Below, piece by piece: positions 11,372 through 20,389 of a stretch of 64,000 bases of DNA. How positions within the stretch are numbered: the stretch's first letter is position 1; every line of letters starts with the position of its first letter. The position numbers were made by a program, and so were the translations under genes. Under the pieces are notes generated by a model. That model did not search any database, was not told the DNA's origin, and saw nothing but the letters and a program-made list of their open reading frames with translations. This stretch comes from Cercospora beticola. Its lineage: Eukaryota; Ascomycota; Dothideomycetes; Mycosphaerellales; Mycosphaerellaceae. The stretch spans positions 434,001-498,000 of the forward strand of contig NC_088942.1 of the NCBI RefSeq assembly GCF_033473495.1, given 5' to 3'.

Positions 11372-12914
11372 GGTGGCGGTGGTTTAAGTGGTTGTTGTGA
11401 TAGTTATTTTCTATTAATTGTTGCTGTCGATGTTTTATCTATTGCTCAAGCCCTTTTCATTTCATTTATGTTGATCTCTCCCCATCTCGAATGGTTGTAG
11501 GCATCATTGATTCATGTTTTTGACATCACGTTCACTTTGCTTTGCCAAGCGATGGAGTGCAATGTTGCTCCGCTACGGCCGTGAACGCTTTCAGCGCAAT
11601 ATTTCCTCTTCTAGTAGAGGACTTCTCTTGAGCATCGTCATGTATGCATCATAAAGACCTCGTTCTAAGAGAGTGGGATTTTCAGAAAGCTGTCCAGTCC
11701 TCATGTCTTCGCTTGGCGTCAATGCACGCTGACGTCCGCTCCCAAACGTGTTCAGTAATCATTCAATGTATTTTCTTTTCTGGAAGCTGTGAACGCACTC
11801 GAACCTCTCGATACACTTCTCAAGCCTGGGCAGCTCTCTTCTCTCAATCTGGCATTATGAACTGCCTCTGACAAAAGGTCTTATCGACACGTTCGGATGT
11901 GGACGTGTGATTGCGGCAATTCATTCTTCAGACGCTTGCTTACCTGTTCTCTTCGCACCGTCGTGCGGGCTCTGGACTTGAAGCTTCGTGCTGAGAAATG
12001 CCACTCCTGTCATCTGCGAGCCCGCTCCTGGGTCGCGGCTACAAGAAAGTAATTCGGAAGCTCGAATGCAAACGCCAGGACATCTCCACATTGTGGCTTC
12101 TCGATCAAACCGCACGGCAGAAGCTGGAGAATAAGCAGGCTCTCCTATTGGCACAATCTGTTGCGGCCTCGCTTCACTCACAAATGGATGCTTGCAGGCG
12201 TCCTTGAGCCCAAGAAAGTTGACATCTGCGGAAGAGGCTGTAATTTCTTTGGCTGAGCCTAGTGTGCTGGAGTTGACTAAGTACTGTTCTTATGTGCCGC
12301 GTACGTTGCAGACTGGCCTTTTCCTCGGAAGAGGTAGCCTGAAGATATCAAATCGTTGAGAGTGATGAATGGCTGGTGGGCCCCAACATCAGATTTTGCT
12401 GTCTACTGAATGCCTTGCGGATGCGTGGAACTCTTCCCTCCTGTCAAAGAAATGGCTGGTGTGGATACTGACCTTGTCAAAATTTAGATTGCCCTCAATC
12501 TCTGTGGAGTGAACAGGACATAGAAGCAGCGAAGTTCTGCATGCAGGTGGAGTTGATTTTAGCTTGAGGGAGTAACTTTGCTCCGACATGGTGGCGTGCA
12601 TGTTGCACAGCTTTTGTTATGACTTGGGACTGCTGGTGGAATGGGCGGCATGATGATTATTGAACATTTCCCAGGCCGATACGTGCGAAACTCGACGTGT
12701 CTTTTGGGTATGGAAGACTGCCGATCCCCACGTCAACATCTCGGTCTAAACTCTGTCTTGTGAGCCAAGCAAATTCTTGAGAGTTGCCAACGGGCAAGCA
12801 TGACTTACTTATATCACCTGCACAAACCCAAAGGATCGTTACCGCGCATACACAACTGACGACTATCATCGCCACCGCGAACTCCCCCTTGCTACATGCG
12901 GCCTTGTCGCGACT
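11372..12914. other. Intergenic region upstream of the SDR and P450 genes
   Basis: A 1.5-kb divergent interval. The start of the SDR gene is flanked by a T-rich 5' region (11380-11480). Only short unrelated open frames are present; a 72-codon minus-strand frame (12657-12875) begins with a signal-like segment but has no other support. Confidence 0.5.
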
Positions 12915-14402
12915 ATGGCACTATTGCTAGAATATCTCCAAGGGTCTAGTATCTCGCTGACCGCTCTCGGTATCGTGCTGCTTGGAATCGCACTTCATCG
13001 GATCTATGTTGGAGCCACGGGCGAGCTCAGTCATGTTCCTGGCCCGCTGTACTCAGCATACACGAATCTCGTTTTCAAATGGTACAATTTGAAGGGAGTC
13101 AGATGGGACTATGTTCACAGTCTTCATCAAAGGTATGGGCCAATCGTTCGAGTGAGTCCCAGCGAGATTTCAGTGGCTACCATCGAAGCCACGAAGGAGG
13201 TGTACAAGATGGGAGGCAAATTTCCCAAGACCGACTTTTACCAAAGGCTCAAAGGCGCTCCTCACCTTCCCAATGGCATATTCTTTGAGATCGATCCCAA
13301 GGCACACGGCGCCCACAGGCAACGAACTGCTCATCAGTTCTCTGAAAAGTCAATCAAGGGTATGGAATCGTACATCCGTCGTAACACCGACTTGACGGTC
13401 CAGCGGATGGCTGAAGACATCGACGCAACGTCACGCACCGATGCCTTCAAGTGGTTCTTCTTCATGGCGACAGACGTCATTGGCGAAGCTTCCTTCGGAG
13501 AGTCATTCAAGATGCTCGAGACTGGAAAGAAGAATCAGTACAGCCGAGACTTGGAGTTCATTGGTGAATCCAATCTCTATCGCCTCGAATTGCCCTTTCT
13601 CATCAAAATTCTGGCGCCTTTCGGTCTCGCGAAACGTGTTACTCAGATGTCCAAGCGCTTCCACGAGTATGCAAACGAGTCGCTCAATCGCTATTGGACC
13701 GCATACCGTGAAGATCCGGACAATGTTAAACCGACATTGCTGACGAAGACCTTTGGAATGGTGGAAGAGGGTATCTTGCCAGAGGACACACTCGAGATTG
13801 ACGCGCGACTAAACATCATTGCTGGCACCGATACCACAGCCATGACTTCCATCTCAATCGTTTATCATCTTCTACAGAATCAAAGCATGCAGTCACGACT
13901 TATCGAAGAGATCGCAATTCTGCCGAAGGATTTTGATGATGAGGACTGCCGGAAGTTGCCGTATCTCGAGCAGGTTATTCAAGAAACCTTGCGGCTGAGT
14001 CCGCCTATTGCCATGGGTTTGCCGCGTTGGGTACCTCCAGAAGGCACCGAGCTGTCTGGCTACTTCATTCCTGGCGGCACGGTGATTGGAATCCCAGCAT
14101 ATTCCCTCCACCGGGATCCCAAGATCTTTCCCGAGCCTGAAACGTTTAAGCCGGATAGGTGGGAGCAGCCAACGGCGGAGATGAAAGATGCGTTCGTGGC
14201 ATTTGGAGGTGGAAGTCGTTACTGCATCGGTATCCACCTGGCGAAGATGGAGTTGCGTCTTGTTATTTGCCAATTCTACAAGAGGTTCCCTCGCGGCGTC
14301 GAGCTTGTCCCTGGATTTGATGCAAGTACCAAAATGAAGGTCTTCCAGCACTTCCTAAGTTGCTACAGAGGGAAAAGCTTTTTGATTCAGGAGAAGTCTT
14401 GA
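12915..14402 (+). CDS. Cytochrome P450 monooxygenase
   Basis: This intronless 495-residue P450 should be an ER-bound heme-thiolate monooxygenase fed by NADPH-P450 reductase. It has an N-terminal membrane helix (about residues 12-32), a Pro-rich hinge HVPGPLYSAYT, the I-helix oxygen-activation motif AGTDTTAM, the K-helix ETLRL (E-x-x-R), a PERF-region FKPDRW, and the heme-binding loop FGGGSRYCIGIHLAKMEL with the Cys ligand near residue 437. The length is standard. Lack of introns is somewhat unusual for a fungal P450 but occurs. Its immediate neighbours, a decayed SDR and an F-box-like gene, do not define a pathway, so the substrate cannot be assigned. Confidence 0.95.
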   Translation: MALLLEYLQGSSISLTALGIVLLGIALHRIYVGATGELSHVPGPLYSAYTNLVFKWYNLKGVRWDYVHSLHQRYGPIVRVSPSEISVATIEATKEVYKMGGKFPKTDFYQRLKGAPHLPNGIFFEIDPKAHGAHRQRTAHQFSEKSIKGMESYIRRNTDLTVQRMAEDIDATSRTDAFKWFFFMATDVIGEASFGESFKMLETGKKNQYSRDLEFIGESNLYRLELPFLIKILAPFGLAKRVTQMSKRFHEYANESLNRYWTAYREDPDNVKPTLLTKTFGMVEEGILPEDTLEIDARLNIIAGTDTTAMTSISIVYHLLQNQSMQSRLIEEIAILPKDFDDEDCRKLPYLEQVIQETLRLSPPIAMGLPRWVPPEGTELSGYFIPGGTVIGIPAYSLHRDPKIFPEPETFKPDRWEQPTAEMKDAFVAFGGGSRYCIGIHLAKMELRLVICQFYKRFPRGVELVPGFDASTKMKVFQHFLSCYRGKSFLIQEKS

Positions 14403-14680
14403 TAATGTCATGAGGAGACGTCCGAGATGAGAGAATACAAACAACCAAAGTTGCGAGAAATACGAAAATGCTGATGTTCCCGGATTTCCATTTTGCTGTC
14501 CGCAACTGGGGGGTCTCAAAAGTGGCTGTACACATCTGCGTGATGCACGCGAGTGATGGGAGAAGAGCAAGCAGTGAAGCGTAAGACGACCATGTACGCA
14601 TTGAATTTTTGAGATGGACACACTTGAGTGCAAGGTGTGATGCGTCTCGTTTCTGGTTGTAAACATGATGGTATATATCT

Positions 14681-15679
14681 TCATCGTCTTCTCCCGATCC
14701 TCATCCCAAACAAGCGCCGTCGAGGCGGGCTTGGTTGTGGTGTTGACGTCTCGCGCAGAGGCATGTCGTATTCGCATATGTCGTCCCATCTGATTTCATC
14801 GAGTGGGAGCGCATCAGTAAAGTGGAACTCGTCCGTAAATATCTCGTTTCGTACGATGAAATTGGTCCCGCACCATCCCCATCGTGCGTTCCAGTCTCGC
14901 TGTCGGATCTGCTGGGCCACAAGTTCATCGTGCAATTTACGTCGCTCCGCCTCCGATCTGATGTCGGGCTGGAGACGAAGTCGCACAAGCCCGGCACGAC
15001 TTCTTGCCAACGCGCGCAGCTGATCGGGAATTAATGCCTCCAGCGGAATGAATTCGTGCCAACGCCTTCGCTCCAGGGACGCGCTGGGAAAATCGAAAGT
15101 AATGCCATGGAGACGCCATGGATCGCCCTGGTGCCATGCGCATTCAGCAATGTCGTACAACAGGCCAAAAGTGAGCCACGGTGGACGAGATTTCTGCGCG
15201 TCCTGTACGTTCCGGTTGCTGAAATTGAGCCACATCAACTTGCCTCTCTCTTCACCAGGCACGCTGACTAGCAATTGGTCTGGCGCTGGAGAACACGGGA
15301 TCATCCTTCTCCAGCTAGAATTTGGAAATTTCAATATTTTCAGCACTTGTGGGCTCTTGCGGACATACATGTCGTTGAATGGCGAGTGCCTGACCAAAGT
15401 TTCGGCGAAGCCGTCCTCGAAGTTACAACTATCGAAAATCGTTGGGAACGTCCTCCGCAAAAGCGGGTTGATTCGTGTCGTATCCACATCAAAGTTGGTG
15501 ACAGGACTGCCAGGATGCAGCCACATCATCTTCAAGAGTCGCCGATCGTCCGATATTGTCCTCTTCCAGGTCTGGCAGACTCGCTGCACAATCAGGAGCT
15601 CTCCTTGTGATAGCTGGCAGAGAACGAGGTATAGCAACGCTGGCTCTTGCAGAACACGCGTGCTCGCTGATGACTCCAT
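14681..15679 (-). CDS. F-box-like hypothetical protein
   Basis: A single-exon frame of 332 residues starting at ATG 15679. The first 50 residues resemble an F-box: PALLYLVLCQLSQGELLIVQRVCQTWKRTI, spread over two helices with the typical L-x-x-V-C-x-x-W spacing, seen here as separate motifs LCQLSQGEL and VCQTWKRTI. The rest (mixed, Trp-rich, with WHEFIPLEALIPDQLRALA) is unfamiliar and the C-terminus is basic. F-box proteins usually link substrates to SCF ubiquitin ligases; many lineage-expanded fungal copies have no known target. Its 3' end converges on the P450 with a 278-bp gap. Confidence 0.65.
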   Translation of the reverse strand: MESSASTRVLQEPALLYLVLCQLSQGELLIVQRVCQTWKRTISDDRRLLKMMWLHPGSPVTNFDVDTTRINPLLRRTFPTIFDSCNFEDGFAETLVRHSPFNDMYVRKSPQVLKILKFPNSSWRRMIPCSPAPDQLLVSVPGEERGKLMWLNFSNRNVQDAQKSRPPWLTFGLLYDIAECAWHQGDPWRLHGITFDFPSASLERRRWHEFIPLEALIPDQLRALARSRAGLVRLRLQPDIRSEAERRKLHDELVAQQIRQRDWNARWGWCGTNFIVRNEIFTDEFHFTDALPLDEIRWDDICEYDMPLRETSTPQPSPPRRRLFGMRIGRRR

Positions 15680-16182
15680 TCTTTAGATCCAGCCCAGTTT
15701 TCGACGAAGCTCGTATGTCCCTTTTGTCGCTGGCCGTGGCAGCGTGTTTCGCCAAGAGGATCTTGCGATTGAGCACGACTAGATCGTCCTAATGCTCGCG
15801 GATCAGATGCAGTGTGGGCGCAGGTCCACTATTTTGTACAACACAGGTGAACATTGATAGCAGTGGCGAGGCCGATGAAGACATGGTGGCTGAGACCGTG
15901 ATCAGGTTGGATTCAGCATGTTTGATGCTGCGGCTGAGGCGATGCAGCGAACGATGCGGATTTCCAAACTCTCATGGCGTCGATCGTACGGCACAGTAAA
16001 TTCAACGTGCCGAATATCCGATGTGACACTGTGTACGCAGCGTTGAACATGTCGCATGCCGTTGTGGTCGCGCACGATATTGCTAAGCTCAAGGGTATTG
16101 AGCGCTCAGGACAGCCGGTAGGCCATTGTGAAGGGGCGAAATCTGCTACAGGTGAATAAATTCGCTGTGGTACTGCCTGTCA
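15680..16182. other. Intergenic region, no gene recognised
   Basis: It lies between the F-box-like gene start and the aconitase stop, both on the minus strand, and so should contain the F-box-like promoter. No distinctive motif was recognised. Confidence 0.5.
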
Positions 16183-18477
16183 TCACACAACTGCGGCTGA
16201 ATCGTCGGCGGCCTCTTTTCTGAGCTTCTTGACATAGTTCAACGCGCTACCTTCCATTAGCCAAGGTATCTGGCCATCGTGGTAGGTGTGTTCCAGAAGC
16301 GTGTTCCAAGTCGAACCATTCGCTGCCTTCACTTGCATGACTAGTTGCTTTCCTGGCTCTATGTTTTCGGTATCCAGAATGGAAATAGTGTCTGCTGTTA
16401 CAATCCTATCCCAGGCAGATGGATCGCTGAAGGTAAGAGCCAACATGCCTTGCTTCTTCAAATTCGTCTCGTGTATGCGAGCAAAGGACTTTGCAATCAC
16501 TGCAACACCTCCGAGAAACCGAGGCTCGAGCGCAGCGTGTTCTCGTGAAGAGCCTTCTCCATAATTGTTGTCCCCGATGATGCACCATCGAATGCCTTGT
16601 ACCTTGTATGACTTTGCAACTTGTGGAATCGCATCGACTGTTTGGTCGAGCTGGTTAATCGCTTGACCTCTAGCATAAGCTAGATCCTTCGGCGTAGGAG
16701 ACAAAAAGCCGTTTTCGGCGCCTATCAGCAGATTGTTCGAGATGTTCTCCAGATGCCCACGATAGTTATACCAAGGCCCGGCAGGTGAGATATGATCAGT
16801 TGTGCATTTGCCCTTTACCTTGACAAGAACTTTCATGCCCAAAGCGTTGCCTGTTTTCCAGGCTGGGAAGGGCTCGAGCAGCTGAAGTCGATCGCTCGTA
16901 GGGGAGACAGCCACTTCGATGTTGGCCGTTTCTGCCAAGCTTGCGGGAGCCTGGTAAAGGGCGTCACCAGACGCAAAGGACTTGGGCAATTCCTCGCTCG
17001 CAGGTGGTGTGAACCGAAATGGCTCGCCTGTTGCAGACATGATGAAATCCTTGCCCGGAATATGCTCCAAGGAGCCCGAATATGCGAAAGCCGTCACGAT
17101 CTCTGGAGAAGTGACAAAAGAATGTGTTGCCGGGTTGCCATCGTGCCTCCCAGTGAAGTTACGATTGTAGGACGAGATGACCGAGTTGGGCTCGTGCTTA
17201 GATGCACCTTCACGGTTCCATTGGCCAACACACGGTCCGCACGAGCTGCTCAGAATGCTAGCGCCTGCGGCTTCAAGTTCAGTCAAGATGCCTTCTGCTT
17301 CAAGTGTTGCTCGGATCTTCTCGCTTCCAGCTGTGACGAGGAGTGGCACTTTCGGCTTTAGACCAGCGTTGCTAGCCTCTCTGACCATGTTGACCACTTT
17401 CTTCAAGTCTTCGTAAGAGGAGTTGGTGCAGCTGCCGACCATAGCTTGGGACACATTTCTTGGCCAACTGCTTTTTTGTACATCGCCGGCAAAGCGAGAT
17501 AGCGGATGGGCCAGATCCGGTGTGAATGGTCCGTTGATATGTGGTTCGAGTGTGTCGAGATCGATCTCAAGCACTTCATCGTAATGCTTATCGCTACCTT
17601 CGTCTGCCGTGATCAGGTTGTAGTTGTTCAGAGCAGCATCGGCAATGAAGCCGCGGTCAGTAGCGTGTAAATATCGACCCATAGACTCTGCCCATGGAAA
17701 TATGCACGAGGTGCTGCCAATCTCTGCTGACATGTTGCAAACTGTTGCCATTGCGGTGGCACTCATAGTCTGCGTGCCAGGTCCGAAGAACTCGATAATC
17801 TTGCCCTTTCCTCCAGATACAGTGAGCATACCAGCAAGCTTTAGAATGATGTCCTTTGAGCTACTCCAGCCGCTGAGCTTTCCAGTCAAGCGAACTCCAA
17901 CCACTTTCGGGCAAGGCAGTTCCCATGGGATACCTGCCATCGCGTCCACAGCGTCGGAGCCGCCAACACCAATTCCGAGCATGCCCATACCACCGGCGTT
18001 GGGTGTGTGAGAATCGGTCCCAATAATCAGTCCGCCTGGAAAAGCATAGTTTTCGAAAATTGTGATATGGATAATGCCAGATCCAGCTTGCCAGTATCCG
18101 ATATCGTACTTCTTACACGCTAAGCTCAGGAAGTTGTAGACCTCAGAGTGCTGCTGCCTCGCGTTCTCCAGATCGATATTCCCGCCATGTTCTGTCACGA
18201 TCAAGTGATCGCTGTGAACCGTGGTCGGAACTGCCGTCTTTGGTAGGCCAGCGCTAATAAATTGTAGGAGAGCCATTGTCGCTGTTGCATCGTGACATGC
18301 TGCCCTATCTGGCCTCAGTTTGAGAAACGATTTCCCAGGTCTGATGTCCTGCGATTCCGGCTCGCACAAATGGGTAAACATGATCTTCTCGCTGAGCGTC
18401 AGTGACCTCTGTATCCGTCTCAGAACGGCTATCAGATTGTGCTGCAGCTGCTTGTATGGGAGGGATCGCTTTGTCAC
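16183..18477 (-). CDS. Aconitase-family protein, paralogue lacking an obvious mitochondrial presequence
   Basis: An intronless 764-residue aconitase-type hydratase. It retains the 4Fe-4S ligands in GSCTNSS (Cys about 350) and SSCGPCVGQW (Cys about 413 and 416), the substrate-binding Arg segment SSYNRNFTGRHD, TTDHISPAGPW, and GEGSSREHAALEPR. CGPC-x-GQW separates it from homoaconitases, and its length equals mature mitochondrial aconitase. It starts directly with MTKRSLPYKQL rather than a mitochondrial leader, so it may be cytosolic or have an unseen 5' exon. Differences from canonical fungal aconitase suggest a paralogue. It neighbours a broken amidohydrolase and a Zn2Cys6 regulator, hinting at a small catabolic or secondary-metabolic locus. 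The native substrate may differ from citrate. Confidence 0.9.
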   Translation of the reverse strand: MTKRSLPYKQLQHNLIAVLRRIQRSLTLSEKIMFTHLCEPESQDIRPGKSFLKLRPDRAACHDATATMALLQFISAGLPKTAVPTTVHSDHLIVTEHGGNIDLENARQQHSEVYNFLSLACKKYDIGYWQAGSGIIHITIFENYAFPGGLIIGTDSHTPNAGGMGMLGIGVGGSDAVDAMAGIPWELPCPKVVGVRLTGKLSGWSSSKDIILKLAGMLTVSGGKGKIIEFFGPGTQTMSATAMATVCNMSAEIGSTSCIFPWAESMGRYLHATDRGFIADAALNNYNLITADEGSDKHYDEVLEIDLDTLEPHINGPFTPDLAHPLSRFAGDVQKSSWPRNVSQAMVGSCTNSSYEDLKKVVNMVREASNAGLKPKVPLLVTAGSEKIRATLEAEGILTELEAAGASILSSSCGPCVGQWNREGASKHEPNSVISSYNRNFTGRHDGNPATHSFVTSPEIVTAFAYSGSLEHIPGKDFIMSATGEPFRFTPPASEELPKSFASGDALYQAPASLAETANIEVAVSPTSDRLQLLEPFPAWKTGNALGMKVLVKVKGKCTTDHISPAGPWYNYRGHLENISNNLLIGAENGFLSPTPKDLAYARGQAINQLDQTVDAIPQVAKSYKVQGIRWCIIGDNNYGEGSSREHAALEPRFLGGVAVIAKSFARIHETNLKKQGMLALTFSDPSAWDRIVTADTISILDTENIEPGKQLVMQVKAANGSTWNTLLEHTYHDGQIPWLMEGSALNYVKKLRKEAADDSAAVV

Positions 18478-19402
18478 GTCAGCAAAGTGATCTGTCCAGG
18501 GTGTGCAGTGAGCCTAATGCCACCTTCTCTAGGTTCGAGAGCGGCACGTCTGGCTGACCAGTGCTTCCTGCCAGCGTTGCCAGCTGTCGACGACATCTTG
18601 CAGTCTGTCCTGAGCGTGAGGATGCGGTCTGCCTGCTGAGGCCCCTAGCTCTGGAGCGGCAATACATCTCTGTCAAGCCCTTCCTCGCAAGGCGGCGAGG
18701 GAATGTCTGTGAGGGAGAACATCTGAGAGACGCGCTTGAAGCCCCAAAGGGCGTCCATTTCCGACTTCGCACGCATCTTCGTGGCGACGGATGCAAAAGC
18801 GGTCATCTCTGCCGCGTCAATCTCGCGCTGAACGCGATGCGACGGAGCAGTCCGGCATTGACCGTGGAGGAGAAGAACGAGAGACGGAGTCCTCCGCTTC
18901 TCCACTTCCGCCGCCAAGCAATGTCTCCACTCTTCAACTTGGTTTGCGCGGTCCAGTGCTGTCAACGCGGACACAACAATTTCGTGGTATGGTGATACAC
19001 AATTTAAAGACAGCTCTGTTCAAAAGCATGTGCACCGAGGCCGTAGAGCTGCGCGAGCCGACCTCGGCGATGAAGCTCGACATTCGGAAGCGTACGCTAT
19101 GCTTCCTATGGACCACCTAATGCCCGCACTCTAGCCCAGGTAAATCGTGACGCTGCGATACATGATCATACGGATCGCTCCAGAACATATAAATAATCTG
19201 TGGTGCCACATGAGCATCGGCCTCTCGTTTGATCAGGATCAGCAGGCTGAGTCAGTCGCGATTTCAAATGACCATTTCTTACAGTCGCATCAGTAGTCAG
19301 CACAGTTGTTGAACAATCCAGTTCCATGACGACGCAGACTCGTCAGCCACATTCTTTAGCAGAACTCGCGAGGGCCTCTATAATCATCTCCTCATCGAGA
19401 AT
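18478..19402. other. Divergent intergenic region with possible gene remnant
   Basis: The aconitase (-) and amidohydrolase (+) starts face away from each other here. On the minus strand about 18560-18970 several short frames in different phases look weakly protein-like (for example AEMTAFASVATKMRAK), which may be a decayed gene, but I recognise no family. The region may also serve as a shared promoter. Confidence 0.3.
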
Positions 19403-20333
19403 ATGTCTCCAGAGCCAACAATTATTGATACACATCACCACATCTTCGAACGTGTGGCATGTCTTGACACAACCACACGGAACGCACTGCTGATAGACTG
19501 TAGCTGAAAACTTCCCGTATTCGCTCTGCCATCACCTGACGCCGCCTTGAGCATCGATTGCAGAGTATGAAAGCTTCAAGAAAGACCATGGCATCGGAAA
19601 ATCAGTACTTGTCCACGCGCTCTCCTACGGCCACGACTGCTCCTCCCTGCAGTCTTTCATCGAAGATCTAAGCCCAGAAGTCACTCGTGGCGTCGCCGTG
19701 ATTACTCGAGACACCAATGATGACGAGATCAATGAGCTGCATCAATGTGGCGTACGAGGCATCCGACTAGACCTGTACTCCGAGAATGCCATGCGTGATC
19801 TCGCGAAGCAGAAAGAAATGCTAGTGTGGTATGCCGAGAGGATTCGGCCTTGGAAATGGAGTATAGACTTCTTGCAGCTGGAATCCGAGGATTGGAAGCC
19901 GTTGGCGGGACTCATACCAAGCTTGCCCGTGCATGTAGTAGTTGACCACCATGCTCTGCTCCAGGGAAAAAGTCTGTCTGCAGAAGTATAGTCGCTACCT
20001 GCATTTGCGGCGATCACCAGGGCGTTGCAAGCCGGCAATCTCTGGGTCAAGCTGAGCGCGCCGTATCGATGCTCTAATGATATTCCGGATTATGCTGACA
20101 TGGAAGAAGTCGTTCGAGTCCTGGTGGATGCCAATCCTCGAAGGATCTTGTGGGGTTCAGATTGGCCGCACACACAAAGGATGAAGGTGAGATCGCCAGA
20201 AGAGGCCTTGCAACTGACTCCATTTCTGGAAGTGGACGATGGTGCTTGGTTACGCAGCCTGAGGAGCTGGGTCACAGATCAGGAATGGCGAGCGATCATG
20301 GTCGAGAATCCAACAACGTTGTACGACTTCTGA
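19403..20333 (+). pseudogene. Amidohydrolase (amidohydrolase-2/TIM-barrel family) with two in-frame stop codons
   Basis: Exon 1 (19403-19451) encodes TIIDTHHHIFE; a 52-nt intron (19452-19503, donor GTGTGG, GCTGAT branch, TAG acceptor) joins it in frame to EPENFPYS. The frame then reads through the whole domain: HGIGKSVLVHALSYGHD, GVRGIRLDLYSENA, VHVVVDHHALL, WVKLSAPYRCS and the metal/active-site region RRILWGSDWPHTQ, ending at TGA 20333. It is interrupted by TGA at 19548-19550 and TAG at 19989-19991. HxH near the N-terminus and GSDWPH near the C-terminus fit dicarboxylate-lactonase-like members of the family. The rest is well conserved, so decay looks recent. Its 3' end is 57 bp from the regulator gene. 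Confidence 0.8.
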
Positions 20334-20389
20334 TGTTGAGACTAATACGTCGCTATGGTGTAAATGTTTTGGTGGCATGGCCACCTTGG

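Noticed and set aside
12657..12875. 72-codon minus-strand frame beginning with a signal-peptide-like segment
   Set aside because: It lies inside the probable P450 promoter, has few Cys and no other gene-like feature.
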